Shown here: in pieces, positions 30,981 through 39,863 of the stretch
Numbering within the stretch: position 1 is the first letter of the stretch
Layout: the number at the start of each line of letters is the position of its first letter
Virus record (IMG/VR): IMGVR_UViG_3300023222_000800
Coordinates: 1-45,861 of that record
DNA length: 45,861 nucleotides
Strand: one strand, 5' to 3'
Source of the DNA: a virus
Made by a program: the position numbers and the translations under genes
Notes under the pieces: model-generated
Databases searched by the model: none
What the model was told of the DNA's origin: nothing
What the model saw: the letters and a program-made list of their open reading frames with translations, nothing else

Positions 30981-31527
30981 ACAAAATACCCAAGCAAGAC
31001 AACACATTCAACAACACATTCAAGTCATGTGGGATGTCTATTTCCACTGTATCCAAGATATAATAGAAGCCGCCGACTTGATAACTACTGCCTTCAAGAA
31101 CGGTAACAAACTCCTCCTCTGTGGTAATGGTGGTAGTGCTGCTGACTGCCAACATCTAGCTGCTGAGTTTGTACCTATGGGGTTACCGGCTATAGCGTTG
31201 ACTACTGATACTAGTTTCTTGACAGCTTATAGTAATGACCATAGTTTTAACGATGTGTTCATGACGCAGATATTCGCTCTAGGGGAAGCTGGAGATGTAG
31301 TGATGGGTATTAGCACAAGTGGGCGTTCTCAGAATATTATAAAAGCACTAATTGGTAACTCTGGGAGGTTGCACACCATAGCTCTTACTGGCATGGGTGG
31401 AATAGCTTCTGTTACATTTCAGCCCACTGTATCTATCAAAGTCCCATCTACCAATACCCAACACATCCAAGAGGCCCATATAACGATAGAGCATCTAATC
31501 TGGCAACTGGTAAAGGAAGCATTATGA
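30973..31527 (+). CDS. gmhA: Sedoheptulose-7-phosphate isomerase, GmhA-like
   Basis: A SIS domain with LLCGNGGSAADCQHLAAEF (about 48-66), the phosphoheptose isomerase signature, and GISTSGRSQNI (about 113-123) for phosphate binding; the QEAHITIEH end contributes the catalytic His/Glu. At 184 residues it has the family length. It converts sedoheptulose 7-phosphate into D-glycero-manno-heptose 7-phosphate. The two-gene transketolase downstream can make that substrate and the kinase next to it uses the product. Confidence 0.9.
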   Translation: MYEQNTQARQHIQQHIQVMWDVYFHCIQDIIEAADLITTAFKNGNKLLLCGNGGSAADCQHLAAEFVPMGLPAIALTTDTSFLTAYSNDHSFNDVFMTQIFALGEAGDVVMGISTSGRSQNIIKALIGNSGRLHTIALTGMGGIASVTFQPTVSIKVPSTNTQHIQEAHITIEHLIWQLVKEAL

Positions 31528-31694
31528 GTTTAGATGTTTGGTTTATCTATATGTGGACATGTGATGGGTGTGGAAAGAAGGAAGAAGAAACTAGTGACCT
31601 ATCTGTTACTGATCCACCTGTTGGTTGGTCTTGGGATTTTTGTAGCGAATGTAGATTAGATCAACCACTTGAGGTAGATGTTGATAATAACTAG
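31524..31694 (+). CDS. 56-residue zinc-ribbon protein between gmhA and hddA
   Basis: CDGCGKKEE and FCSEC form two Cys pairs about 25 residues apart. The gene starts as ATGA on the gmhA stop and overlaps the kinase start by 17 bases, filling the space between two pathway enzymes exactly. Function unknown. Confidence 0.6.
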   Translation: MSLDVWFIYMWTCDGCGKKEEETSDLSVTDPPVGWSWDFCSECRLDQPLEVDVDNN

Positions 31695-32622
31695 AACACC
31701 CCTCCGTATATCCTTTTTAGGTGGTGGTTCAGACTATCCCCAATGGTACAACGAACACATGGGCATGGTTCTAGGTGCCACCATAAACAAGTACTGCTAC
31801 ATAACCTACCAACCCAACCAATCTAACTTCCGTATACTTTATTCCAAACTAGAGGAACACAGGATAGTAGAAGAGATACAACATCCAGCAGTTAAAGCCT
31901 GTTTAGAATATATGAACATGACCACACCCGCTGGTATATTCCATGCTTCAGACTTACCTTCTAGAAGCGGCTTGGGATCTAGTTCTGCTTTTGTAGTGGG
32001 GTTGTTAAATGCTCTATATGCTTCCAAGGGACAGGTGCCGCATAAACTGGAAGTAGCTGATGATGCTACTAAGATAGAGCAGGACATCCTTAATGAACCA
32101 GTAGGATCACAAGATCAGATACTATGTGCTATGGGTGGTATGAAACAGATAGTATGGCACCCATCAGGTGAGGTTGCTATAAGGAGTATATCGGCTCTAC
32201 GTCTCTGTGAACTACATCACCATCTAATGCTCTTCTATACTGGACCTAGAGCGGAAACTACACCAACCCCTTTAACATTTAACATTGACATTACCAGAAG
32301 ACTCGCTACAATGGCTAAGGAAGGAGCAGATATTCTAACTGGCGATGGAGATATAAGTGCCTTTGGTGAATTGCTAGATGAGGGTTGGCAGCTTAAGAAA
32401 CAGATGTCGCCTAGTATCAGCACTGATATGATAGATGTACACTACGCATGGGCTAAGGGGTATGGAGCTATTGGTGGTAAGATACTAGGATCTGGTGGTG
32501 GTGGTTTTATGTTACTCTTTGCTAAACCTGAAGACCACCAAAGCATCATAAACCATGTACAGATGCAGCATGTACCCTTTGAGTTTGAGTTTCAAGGTAG
32601 TAAGGTGATTTATAATGGTTAA
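31678..32622 (+). CDS. hddA: D-glycero-D-manno-heptose 7-phosphate kinase, HddA-like GHMP kinase
   Basis: RTPLRISFLGGGSDYP opens the sugar site, PSRSGLGSSSAFVV (about residues 98-111) is the GHMP ATP loop and KILGSGGGGFMLLF near residue 267 closes the fold. This set matches heptose kinases of the capsule pathway. It should phosphorylate C1 to give heptose 1,7-bisphosphate. The start could be ATG 31678 or TTG 31681; GAGG sits close before both. The phosphatase and guanylyltransferase that normally follow in the pathway were not seen. Confidence 0.9.
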   Translation: MLIITRTPLRISFLGGGSDYPQWYNEHMGMVLGATINKYCYITYQPNQSNFRILYSKLEEHRIVEEIQHPAVKACLEYMNMTTPAGIFHASDLPSRSGLGSSSAFVVGLLNALYASKGQVPHKLEVADDATKIEQDILNEPVGSQDQILCAMGGMKQIVWHPSGEVAIRSISALRLCELHHHLMLFYTGPRAETTPTPLTFNIDITRRLATMAKEGADILTGDGDISAFGELLDEGWQLKKQMSPSISTDMIDVHYAWAKGYGAIGGKILGSGGGGFMLLFAKPEDHQSIINHVQMQHVPFEFEFQGSKVIYNG

Positions 32623-33130
32623 GGTTGAACAAACCAAACTAGATGGTGTCCTACTAGTAACCCCAGAGACCTTCAGAGACCACAGAGGCATCTATAAAGA
32701 GACCTACAACATCAATACCTACACCATAGCAGGTATACCCCAACTCTTTGTTCAAGATGACATCTCTATGTCTAGGCGTAATGTCCTGAGAGGCATACAT
32801 GGGGATAGGGCAACTTGGAAGTTAGTATCCTGTCTCTTCGGCTCTATATCTCTTGTAGTAGTCAATTGGGATATGGAATCAGGTGAGTATGGACAATGGC
32901 AGCTATTCAACCTATTAGGGGAGCATTACCAGCAAGTTTTGATACCGCCTAAGTTTGGGAATGGACATCTGGTGCTATCTGACCAGGCCATGTTTCACTA
33001 TAAGCAGACTACCTATTACAACCAGTACCCACAATTCACCATACCCTATAATGATCCTGGATTGGGTATAGATTGGCCTATTATGCTTGGAAAACAGCCT
33101 ATTACATCTGAGAGGGATAGAGCGGTATGA
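32615..33130 (+). CDS. RmlC-like NDP-sugar 3,5-epimerase (cupin)
   Basis: The cupin pattern of dTDP-4-keto sugar epimerases is present: FRDHRGIYKE, QDDISMSRRNVLRGIHG with the catalytic His, and PPKFGNGHLVL followed by an aromatic end. At 171 residues it is the usual size. Proteins of this type also act on GDP-heptose in surface-polysaccharide pathways, which suits the neighbours. It overlaps the kinase by 8 and the transketolase by 4 bases. Confidence 0.85.
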   Translation: MVKVEQTKLDGVLLVTPETFRDHRGIYKETYNINTYTIAGIPQLFVQDDISMSRRNVLRGIHGDRATWKLVSCLFGSISLVVVNWDMESGEYGQWQLFNLLGEHYQQVLIPPKFGNGHLVLSDQAMFHYKQTTYYNQYPQFTIPYNDPGLGIDWPIMLGKQPITSERDRAV

Positions 33131-33963
33131 GTGAGTTGGAAGATAAAGCCAAATGGATAAGGCGCAAGTGTGTGGAGATGTCCCACAATGCTAAAGAGGG
33201 GCATCTAGGTAGTGCGTTGAGTTGTGTGGATATCTTGGTTGCTTTGTATGAGCATTTCAACCTAGATCCATCTCCTGGCACAGAAAACTACCCAGACCGA
33301 AATACCCGACCCGATAGGGATAGACTATACTTCAGTAAAGGCCATGCTTGTTCTGCTCTATATGCTACTATGGCAGCATTTGACGTTATCAATCCAGACG
33401 CATTAGACCATTATGCCAAAGGGGTATTGACACCTCATCCAGACATGAATCTATTTCCTAAACTTGAAATGTCCTCTGGTTCTTTGGGACACGGCTTAGG
33501 GATAGCTTGTGGTGCTGCCTATGCTCTGAAGCAGCAAGGTAGTAAAGCCAAGTGCATTGTACTTATGGGTGATGGTGAATGTAATGAAGGGAGTGTGTGG
33601 GAAGCTGCTCAGTTTGCCGCTGCTCATAAACTAGATAATCTGATAGTGGTGGTGGACTATAATAGGATACAGTCGATTGGTAGGACTGATGAGATAAGTG
33701 GGGGTAAAGGGCTTAAACAGAAGTTTATTTCGTTTGGATGGACTGCTGGTAACTTTGATGGACATCGTTTTACAGATGCAACTGTGCATCTACCAGCAAT
33801 GGATAATGGACTGAATTATACGGAGTACCAAGAATACCCAACAGCCTTAATAGCCCATACAACCGCTGGTAAAGGTGTATCATTCATGGAAGATCAGATC
33901 CTATGGCACTATCGAGTACCTGATGCGGATGAGGTTAAAAGGGCATTGGAGGAATTGAAGTAA
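33127..33963 (+). CDS. Transketolase N-terminal subunit
   Basis: The chain has the ThDP-binding half of a transketolase: GHLGSALSCVDILVALY, SKGHACSALYA, LGHGLGIACG and VLMGDGECNEGSVWEAAQFA, where GDG..NEG binds the cofactor with metal. The C-terminal half is encoded two genes on. Two-gene transketolases are common in archaea, some bacteria and sugar clusters. It could provide sedoheptulose 7-phosphate for GmhA or transfer a two-carbon unit to a nucleotide sugar. It ends as TAATG with a zinc-ribbon gene. Confidence 0.92.
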   Translation: MSELEDKAKWIRRKCVEMSHNAKEGHLGSALSCVDILVALYEHFNLDPSPGTENYPDRNTRPDRDRLYFSKGHACSALYATMAAFDVINPDALDHYAKGVLTPHPDMNLFPKLEMSSGSLGHGLGIACGAAYALKQQGSKAKCIVLMGDGECNEGSVWEAAQFAAAHKLDNLIVVVDYNRIQSIGRTDEISGGKGLKQKFISFGWTAGNFDGHRFTDATVHLPAMDNGLNYTEYQEYPTALIAHTTAGKGVSFMEDQILWHYRVPDADEVKRALEELK

Positions 33964-34070
33964 TGGCTAGTTTTTTTAGATGCTATCGGTGTGGGAATTT
34001 TGATTGTATTTTGACAGAGTATTTTTGTAAACGGTGTAAGGCTATAATCGAAGAGAGAGTGACGAGATGA
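33963..34070 (+). CDS. 35-residue zinc-ribbon between the transketolase subunits
   Basis: CYRCG and CKRCK in only 35 residues form a minimal zinc ribbon. It is joined to both transketolase genes by TAATG and ATGA overlaps, so it must be translated if the second subunit is to be coupled. It might be a subunit clamp, but nothing proves it. Confidence 0.6.
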   Translation: MASFFRCYRCGNFDCILTEYFCKRCKAIIEERVTR

Positions 34071-34933
34071 GAAAAGCCTTTGCAGACACCCTCTTAACCC
34101 TAGCCACCAATGATTCCAAGATAATCCTCTTAACAGGTGACTTGGGCTTTGGTGTCTTTGACCAATATCAAACCGACTTTCCAGATCGTTTTATCAACGT
34201 AGGCATCTGCGAACAAGCGATGGTAGATATAGCTGCAGGATTGGCACTAGAAGGGTATAAGCCAATTGTCTATAGCATTGCCTCATTTATGACAGGTAGA
34301 GCCTGGGAACAGATTAAGGTATCATTAGCCTATCAGAACCTTCCCGTAGTAGTAGTTGGTGCCGGTGGTGGCTATACCTACTCTACCGCCGGTACTACCC
34401 ATCACGCTGCCGAAGACTTGGGATTGATGTCTCTGTTGCCTGGTGTGACGGTGACTGCTCCAGGTTGTCCTAGTGAGGTATCTGCCCTTCTACCCCAGTT
34501 GATAGAATTGGATGGACCCAGTTATATGCGTATCGGTAAGTATGGTGAGGCTGAGTATGTGGGAGAGGAAGTTAAAGTAGGTAAGGCAAGCTGTATAAGA
34601 TCAGGCCAAGGGGCATCCATAGTTACCACAGGCGATATGGCTAGCAAATGTCTGGATGTAGTAGGCCCTCAGATATGGCAATTCCACACCATCAAACCCC
34701 TTGACACTGCAACTCTAGCCAGTATACCAGAACCCATCATAGTGGTAGAAGAACACTCGCCCTACAATGGTCTCTATGCTGCTATCATGGCTACAGGTAT
34801 ATCAAGCGATGTAATTAGAATAGGGCCAAAGGATGAACTGCTGCTGGATTCGATTAGTAGAGAGGAGTTTCATAAAAGGAATGAGATGGACGTCGAATCC
34901 ATACAGCGTATATGTTGGGAGAGTAGATCATGA
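34067..34933 (+). CDS. Transketolase C-terminal subunit
   Basis: Pyrimidine-binding and C-terminal parts of a transketolase: LTGDLGFG, FINVGICEQAMVDIAAGLA with the catalytic Glu, and SIASFMTGRAWEQIK, then the C-terminal domain with PSYMRIGKYGE and VVVEEHSPYNGL. With the N-terminal subunit it forms the complete heteromeric enzyme. GAGAGTGACGAG precedes the start. It overlaps the SDR gene by 4 bases. Confidence 0.92.
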   Translation: MRKAFADTLLTLATNDSKIILLTGDLGFGVFDQYQTDFPDRFINVGICEQAMVDIAAGLALEGYKPIVYSIASFMTGRAWEQIKVSLAYQNLPVVVVGAGGGYTYSTAGTTHHAAEDLGLMSLLPGVTVTAPGCPSEVSALLPQLIELDGPSYMRIGKYGEAEYVGEEVKVGKASCIRSGQGASIVTTGDMASKCLDVVGPQIWQFHTIKPLDTATLASIPEPIIVVEEHSPYNGLYAAIMATGISSDVIRIGPKDELLLDSISREEFHKRNEMDVESIQRICWESRS

Positions 34934-35895
34934 AGACAATCCTAGTAACAGGTGGTAATGGTGTATTGGGTAGTGCGTTTAAGGCTATAGAGGATGATTG
35001 GCCTGGGTATGAGTTTGTGTACCCCACTTCTGATGAGATGGATTTATTAACAGTTACTAGTACAGAAGATGGCTTGCTTTGGTATCAAGCAGACTACATC
35101 ATCCACTGTGCTGCCCTATCAGGTGGTGTAGGTATATCCGCTAAACACCCTGCTACCCTCCTACGTGACAATGTCTTGATGTCTATTAACATCTTGGAAG
35201 CTGTTAGGATATGTGGTATTGAGAAGACCATTATGACATTGAGTAGCGGGATGTATCCAATCAGTCGTATAGGTTTTCCTATGGATGAAAGCTATATACA
35301 CAAGGGTCCACCACATGATTCCAACTACGCCTATGCCCATGCCAAACGTTTAATAGACCCCCTTATCCGCTCCTACCGTGAAGAGTTCAACATGAACATA
35401 ATAGGCTTAGTACCCAATGGCATCTTTGGTGAGAATGACTACTTTGGTTTAGAAGACTGTAACATGACAGCCGCTCTAATACGTAAGTTCTATGCTGCCA
35501 GAGACACAGATGAGGACATTGTACTCTGGGGAGATGGTACGCCTTTAAGAGAATTAACCTATGCCAAAGATCTAGCTAGAGCATACATGTGGGCATTGGA
35601 GAACTATGATGATGGGCAGATACTTAATGTGGGAAATACACAAGAATACTCTATTGCATTTATAGCGGAACGAATTGCCTTTATGACTAATGTTGACTGG
35701 AATAGGGTTAAATGGGATACTACTAAGCCTAGTGGTCCATACCGTAAACCTACTGATAACTCAAGGTCCCTAGGGTTATCTGACTTCCAGTATACAGATG
35801 TACGAGATGCTCTAGCTTGGACTGTTAGATGGTATCATGATACTATGCAAACCAACCCAGATTCCATACGTACAGAGAATAAGGTGAGGGTATGA
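34930..35895 (+). CDS. GDP-fucose synthase-like SDR (NDP-sugar 4-reductase/epimerase)
   Basis: VTGGNGVLGSAF is the cofactor loop, HCAALSGGVGISAKHP the family block and LSSGMYP with YAYAHAKRL the Ser/Tyr/Lys active site. These align with GDP-L-fucose synthase and with heptose 4-reductases such as the MlghC type. Length 321. With the RmlC-like epimerase it could turn an activated heptose intermediate into a deoxyheptose, but no 4,6-dehydratase was recognised here. Confidence 0.85.
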   Translation: MKTILVTGGNGVLGSAFKAIEDDWPGYEFVYPTSDEMDLLTVTSTEDGLLWYQADYIIHCAALSGGVGISAKHPATLLRDNVLMSINILEAVRICGIEKTIMTLSSGMYPISRIGFPMDESYIHKGPPHDSNYAYAHAKRLIDPLIRSYREEFNMNIIGLVPNGIFGENDYFGLEDCNMTAALIRKFYAARDTDEDIVLWGDGTPLRELTYAKDLARAYMWALENYDDGQILNVGNTQEYSIAFIAERIAFMTNVDWNRVKWDTTKPSGPYRKPTDNSRSLGLSDFQYTDVRDALAWTVRWYHDTMQTNPDSIRTENKVRV

Positions 35896-36842
35896 ACTAC
35901 CGCCAACTAGGTAACACAGGCATACAAGTATCCGAAATAGGTATGGGTTGTTGGGGTATAGGCTCAAACGCTTACGGTCACATTCCAGACTCAGTATCCA
36001 TATCCACCTTACAAGCTGCTGTAAATCAAGGTGTCACATTCTTTGATACTGCTGATATCTATGGTAATGGTCACAGTGAAGAGTTGGTAGGTAGAGCACT
36101 AAAGGATGTGCGCCATGATGTAGTTATAGCCACCAAGGTAGGTAGTATTCCACACGATGGTAAGGATATGCCAGTTGCTCTAGACCCTGTGCACATCAGA
36201 ACATCATGTGATAAAAGTCTAAAGAGATTACAGACAGATTATATAGACATATATCAACTTCACAGCCCACCAGTATCAGAGGAATTGAATGAAGCTATTT
36301 GTGAATTGAACTGCTTAACATGGGAAGGCAAAGTGGGTGTTGTTGGTGTATCTTGTAAGTCTCCTGATGATGCTATCGAAGTATGGGAGTTGGAAAACTC
36401 ATATATGATAGATGTTATCCAAGTCAACTACAACATGATAGACCAACGTGCTAGAGACAATGGCCTACTTGCCAAATGTGCTGAATTAGGTATAGGAGTT
36501 ATAGCCCGTACCCCATTAGCCTTTGGGTTTCTAACAGGAGATCATATACCAGATAAGCACTTCTGCAAACCAGACCATAGAGCTAACTGGTCCCAAGAGC
36601 AAATAAACCTGTGGGCCAACTCTTACGAACTATTCAAACAGATAGCAGTTAACCACGGTATCACATCTACTCAATTAGCCTTGGGGTTCTGCTTATCTGA
36701 TGCTGCTGTGTCTACTGTTATACCTGGTATGATGACACCCATAGAAGTCTTGGAAAACACCAGCAGATACAAACTAACCTCATCAGAGATAAGTGTGATA
36801 CACTCTATATATAAGGCTAACAACTTCTTCATAGAGGAATGA
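35892..36842 (+). CDS. Aldo/keto reductase
   Basis: MNYRQLGNTGIQVSEIGMG starts the barrel; FDTADIYGNG supplies D and Y, IATKVG the Lys and YIDIYQLHSP the His of the catalytic tetrad. Length 316 is normal. It would reduce a carbonyl with NADPH, possibly a keto sugar made by this operon. It overlaps the previous gene by 4 bases. Confidence 0.9.
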   Translation: MNYRQLGNTGIQVSEIGMGCWGIGSNAYGHIPDSVSISTLQAAVNQGVTFFDTADIYGNGHSEELVGRALKDVRHDVVIATKVGSIPHDGKDMPVALDPVHIRTSCDKSLKRLQTDYIDIYQLHSPPVSEELNEAICELNCLTWEGKVGVVGVSCKSPDDAIEVWELENSYMIDVIQVNYNMIDQRARDNGLLAKCAELGIGVIARTPLAFGFLTGDHIPDKHFCKPDHRANWSQEQINLWANSYELFKQIAVNHGITSTQLALGFCLSDAAVSTVIPGMMTPIEVLENTSRYKLTSSEISVIHSIYKANNFFIEE

Positions 36843-36843
36843 T

Positions 36844-37674
36844 TTGGTACCCATAGAAGTAACTATGTACACAGATTTGTCCTCAGAAGAAAAGGAGATA
36901 ATGCAAGAGTATATCTCCGATGTATCTGAGGGGATTGTAGTTGAAATAGGTATGGGGAGGGGGGGTACAGCCTTATTACTCCAAAGGTGGCTACCTGACT
37001 GTAGGATATATACAATTGATCCATACCCTAAAATGGATATTATCCCAGTACTAGTAGACAGTGGCATCACCGTTTTTAGAGGAACATCTGCGGCTGTATC
37101 GAAGCTTTGGGATGAAGGCCCAATCAATTTACTGTTCATAGATGGGGCTCATGATTTCCAAAGCCTCATTACAGATGTGGCTTCGTGGTTACCCTTCTTG
37201 TCTGATGATGGTGTAGTTATTTTTGACGATTATGAACCACCTAACCGTGGTGGGGCTTCCAATTTGGCTGTCAAGGTTTGTTTGGATGCTTTAATATCTA
37301 CCGGGATGCTCACTAAATTAGACCATATACAAAAATTGTTGAAGGTAAAAGTAAATCGTCTTCTACAGCAATCAGATATAGAAGCTTGTTTGGAAGTCTA
37401 CCGGCAAATAGGGGCTGTGGATACCGATCTGTACACACAGCGGATGACTTATATTAGACTGGCGCAGCAGCTACCAGATAGATTTTGGGAGCTAATAGTT
37501 GAAGCAGTAGATCCAATCGGGTTCCGGTTAGCTGTTGAGACGTACTCCCAACTCAACATCGCTACGGAACCGGCTAGCAATGGGTTAGTTGGACATCTGT
37601 CTAGGGATATTGCTCAAGAACAAGTTAGACTCAATCTGGTTAAGCAAATGTATAAAACGTTACGAGGCGACTAA
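36844..37674 (+). CDS. SAM-dependent methyltransferase (Methyltransf_24-like)
   Basis: VVEIGMGRGGTALLL is the SAM-binding motif I, YTIDPYP motif II, LLFIDGAHDF and DDGVVIFDDY the later class I blocks found in sugar and rhamnosyl O-methyltransferases. The C-terminal 120 residues are helical and unassigned. The TTG at 36844 has GAGG 6 bases before it; an ATG follows at 36865. It may methylate the phage-made sugar. Confidence 0.8.
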   Translation: MVPIEVTMYTDLSSEEKEIMQEYISDVSEGIVVEIGMGRGGTALLLQRWLPDCRIYTIDPYPKMDIIPVLVDSGITVFRGTSAAVSKLWDEGPINLLFIDGAHDFQSLITDVASWLPFLSDDGVVIFDDYEPPNRGGASNLAVKVCLDALISTGMLTKLDHIQKLLKVKVNRLLQQSDIEACLEVYRQIGAVDTDLYTQRMTYIRLAQQLPDRFWELIVEAVDPIGFRLAVETYSQLNIATEPASNGLVGHLSRDIAQEQVRLNLVKQMYKTLRGD

Positions 37675-38954
37675 TGAAGGTAACAATCATATCTGAAAAC
37701 TCCTTACCCATGTCTACAGGTGGAGGCCCCAGACTAAACCAATACGCCATATGTGAAGAACTCCGCCAACGTGGTCATCAAGTCCAGATCATATGGATAA
37801 CCACCAACCAAGAAATAGGACTACATGAAGCCATAGGTCTACAAGCATTACAAGCTAGAGGTATGCAGGTTATACCAATGCCCTATGCCACCTGTAATCC
37901 ATCTGCTGTATCCAGGCTGCTAGGCTCGATATCCCCCGATGTCGTATTTGGACTGGGCACCTACAACATAGCATGGGCAGCAGCATACAATCCAGCAGTA
38001 CCACGTATCTGTATGTTAGGTGATCCTGAACACATCATACAAGGTTACAGACGCCAGTATAAGAACCCTGAACCTATGAGCTATGAAGAGATAGCCCAAT
38101 ATCACAATATGGGTATGCAGGCTAAGGAATCGTATCTCCAGATCCTTCAAACATGTACCGCTGCCTTTTGTGCCGCTCGACACTCTACTAAATGGTTTCA
38201 AGATCAAGGGTTAGCTGTTGAATATATCCCAATGCCGGTTGTTGAACCTGCCTATCTAGGTTGGAGAAGACGTAAAGAGGATATGCCCAACAACCCCAAA
38301 CCCCGTATCCTAATGGCTGGGCATCTGGGTGGTATAGCTACCCTTTCATCCCTTTACTATTTGGCAGATGAAGTTCTACCCCATATGGATGACATAGATG
38401 ACTACGATTGGCATATATGTGGCGGAGACACCTTACAGGAGGATCTAGTCAATCGCTTCAAGAAGTACCCTCAGATCCAATTCAGGGGCTATGTGGAGGA
38501 TATTAGGAAGGAGATTCTACAGGCTGATATATTCCTCTGTACTACTTCAACTACTGTAGGGGTGAGGACTAGGTTGGTTGAGGCTATGGCATTGGGTAGT
38601 TGTATAGTGGCTCATTCGGCTAATGGGTTTGGACAGCCAGAGTTTATTAGTAACAATAATATACTTCTACCTGAGAGTGCAGAACAAATGATTGTTCATA
38701 TCAAAGAGCTTGGTAAGGATTCCGAATTAAGACACACATACGGATTAGCTGCCCGTCAAACCTATGAAGACCACTTCAGAACCGAACTATCAGCAGGTAG
38801 GATAATTGATAAGATGGAAGAGGTAGTAAGATTGTGTAAGCAGAAATGTAAGTCGTGTGATGGAAGCGGCTATCAGCGTATTATAAATTCAACAGAGTCA
38901 GAAAGATGTTTATCATGTAATCCTATGCCTAAACCCAAAAAGGTTGATAAATAA
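37674..38954 (+). CDS. Family 4-like glycosyltransferase with a C-terminal zinc motif
   Basis: A GT-B fold protein: the N-terminal ISENSLPMSTGGGPRLNQYA and ICEELRQRGHQVQII begin as in GT1/GT4 enzymes, and FLCTTSTTVGVRTRLVEAMALG near residue 285 is the donor-site helix with the usual Glu. The last 40 residues contain CKSCDGSGYQ and CLSCNP, a DnaJ-like CxxCxGxG pair not normal for this family. It would transfer an activated sugar to a surface or virion acceptor in the cytoplasm. Confidence 0.85.
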   Translation: MKVTIISENSLPMSTGGGPRLNQYAICEELRQRGHQVQIIWITTNQEIGLHEAIGLQALQARGMQVIPMPYATCNPSAVSRLLGSISPDVVFGLGTYNIAWAAAYNPAVPRICMLGDPEHIIQGYRRQYKNPEPMSYEEIAQYHNMGMQAKESYLQILQTCTAAFCAARHSTKWFQDQGLAVEYIPMPVVEPAYLGWRRRKEDMPNNPKPRILMAGHLGGIATLSSLYYLADEVLPHMDDIDDYDWHICGGDTLQEDLVNRFKKYPQIQFRGYVEDIRKEILQADIFLCTTSTTVGVRTRLVEAMALGSCIVAHSANGFGQPEFISNNNILLPESAEQMIVHIKELGKDSELRHTYGLAARQTYEDHFRTELSAGRIIDKMEEVVRLCKQKCKSCDGSGYQRIINSTESERCLSCNPMPKPKKVDK

Positions 38955-39611
38955 ATGTCAACTCTCAAAAATGAAACCAACGACAACTCCACTCGTCTAT
39001 CCGTATACTGTCCGGTAGGATTTCATGGTGACCCCTACCTTCTATCCTTGGTAGACCACTTTATCCAAGAATGCAACCAGTTCATAGAGACCGGTACAGA
39101 AGCAGGTAGTACAGTAGGTTACACTGCCCGTATGTACCCACATTTAGCCTGTTACACCGCTGAAACAGACAAGGGTACGTATGAACTAGCCAAGCACAAC
39201 CTAGCCAACCATCCTAATGTAGATCTACTCAACATGCATTCTCTAGACTTCCTAAAAGAGTTGGACTCTGTACCTATTGCTATGTTCTGGTTAGATGCTC
39301 ACTCACACGGCTATGGTTGTGACTTGGGTGGGGAGGTAGATATAATCCTAAGCCGTTGGGATAGCGGCTACATCCTACTTGATGACTTTGAAGTACCAGG
39401 TAGAAAGGACTTTGGTTTTGACTGGTATGAATCATATGGTAAACTTAATTGGGAGACTGTAGCAGCCGACATAACCCCAGAGATGAAGGAACGTATAAAG
39501 GGCATCTACTACCCAGACTATAAGCCCCCATACGGTACTAGGGGTTGGCTGCTCATCCGGTTTGGTGATGTACCTGATTGGGACGTACCTGAGTTTGTAA
39601 AGGAGGATTAA
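38955..39611 (+). CDS. Class I methyltransferase-like protein
   Basis: FIETGTEAGSTVGYTARMYP fits motif I of a SAM enzyme, YTAETDKGTYELA motif II, AMFWLDAHSHG and YILLDDFEVPG later motifs. The resemblance is to the FkbM or Methyltransf_24 groups. The ATG follows the glycosyltransferase stop directly. It likely modifies a sugar in this operon, but its substrate is unknown. Confidence 0.7.
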   Translation: MSTLKNETNDNSTRLSVYCPVGFHGDPYLLSLVDHFIQECNQFIETGTEAGSTVGYTARMYPHLACYTAETDKGTYELAKHNLANHPNVDLLNMHSLDFLKELDSVPIAMFWLDAHSHGYGCDLGGEVDIILSRWDSGYILLDDFEVPGRKDFGFDWYESYGKLNWETVAADITPEMKERIKGIYYPDYKPPYGTRGWLLIRFGDVPDWDVPEFVKED

Positions 39612-39620
39612 CGCCAGCAA

Positions 39621-39728
39621 TTGATAGAAGGAATATTGATACTAGCTACAGTTGGGATCTACGGGTTTCTACTCTGGAAAGCATTTAGAGGATATGATGG
39701 AAGCAGACATACTACAAGACATAGGTAG
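39621..39728 (+). CDS. 35-residue membrane microprotein, TTG start (tentative)
   Basis: From TTG the frame gives IEGILILATVGIYGFLLW, a hydrophobic span, then a basic tail. AGGAGG is 14 bases upstream, farther than usual. It overlaps the next membrane gene by 32 bases. No other use of the 85-base gap is seen. Confidence 0.35.
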   Translation: MIEGILILATVGIYGFLLWKAFRGYDGSRHTTRHR

Positions 39729-39858
39729 ATCTCTACCAGCCGCACTGTGGGCCTTTACAGGTGTATTGGCTTACTGTGCTATGTTAGCTACTTATGTGGT
39801 GGTCTTTGAACAGCGGAGGCGCAAGAGGACTAAGTCTGATGAGGATGATTGGAGGTAG
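39697..39858 (+). CDS. 53-residue single-span membrane protein
   Basis: An amphipathic N-terminus is followed by one hydrophobic helix (ALWAFTGVLAYCAMLATYVVVF) and a highly charged tail (RRRKRTKSDEDDW). GAGG lies 5 bases before the second ATG. The topology resembles small holins or spanin parts, without a lysin nearby to support it. Confidence 0.55.
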   Translation: MEADILQDIGRSLPAALWAFTGVLAYCAMLATYVVVFEQRRRKRTKSDEDDWR

Positions 39859-39863
39859 TTAAT

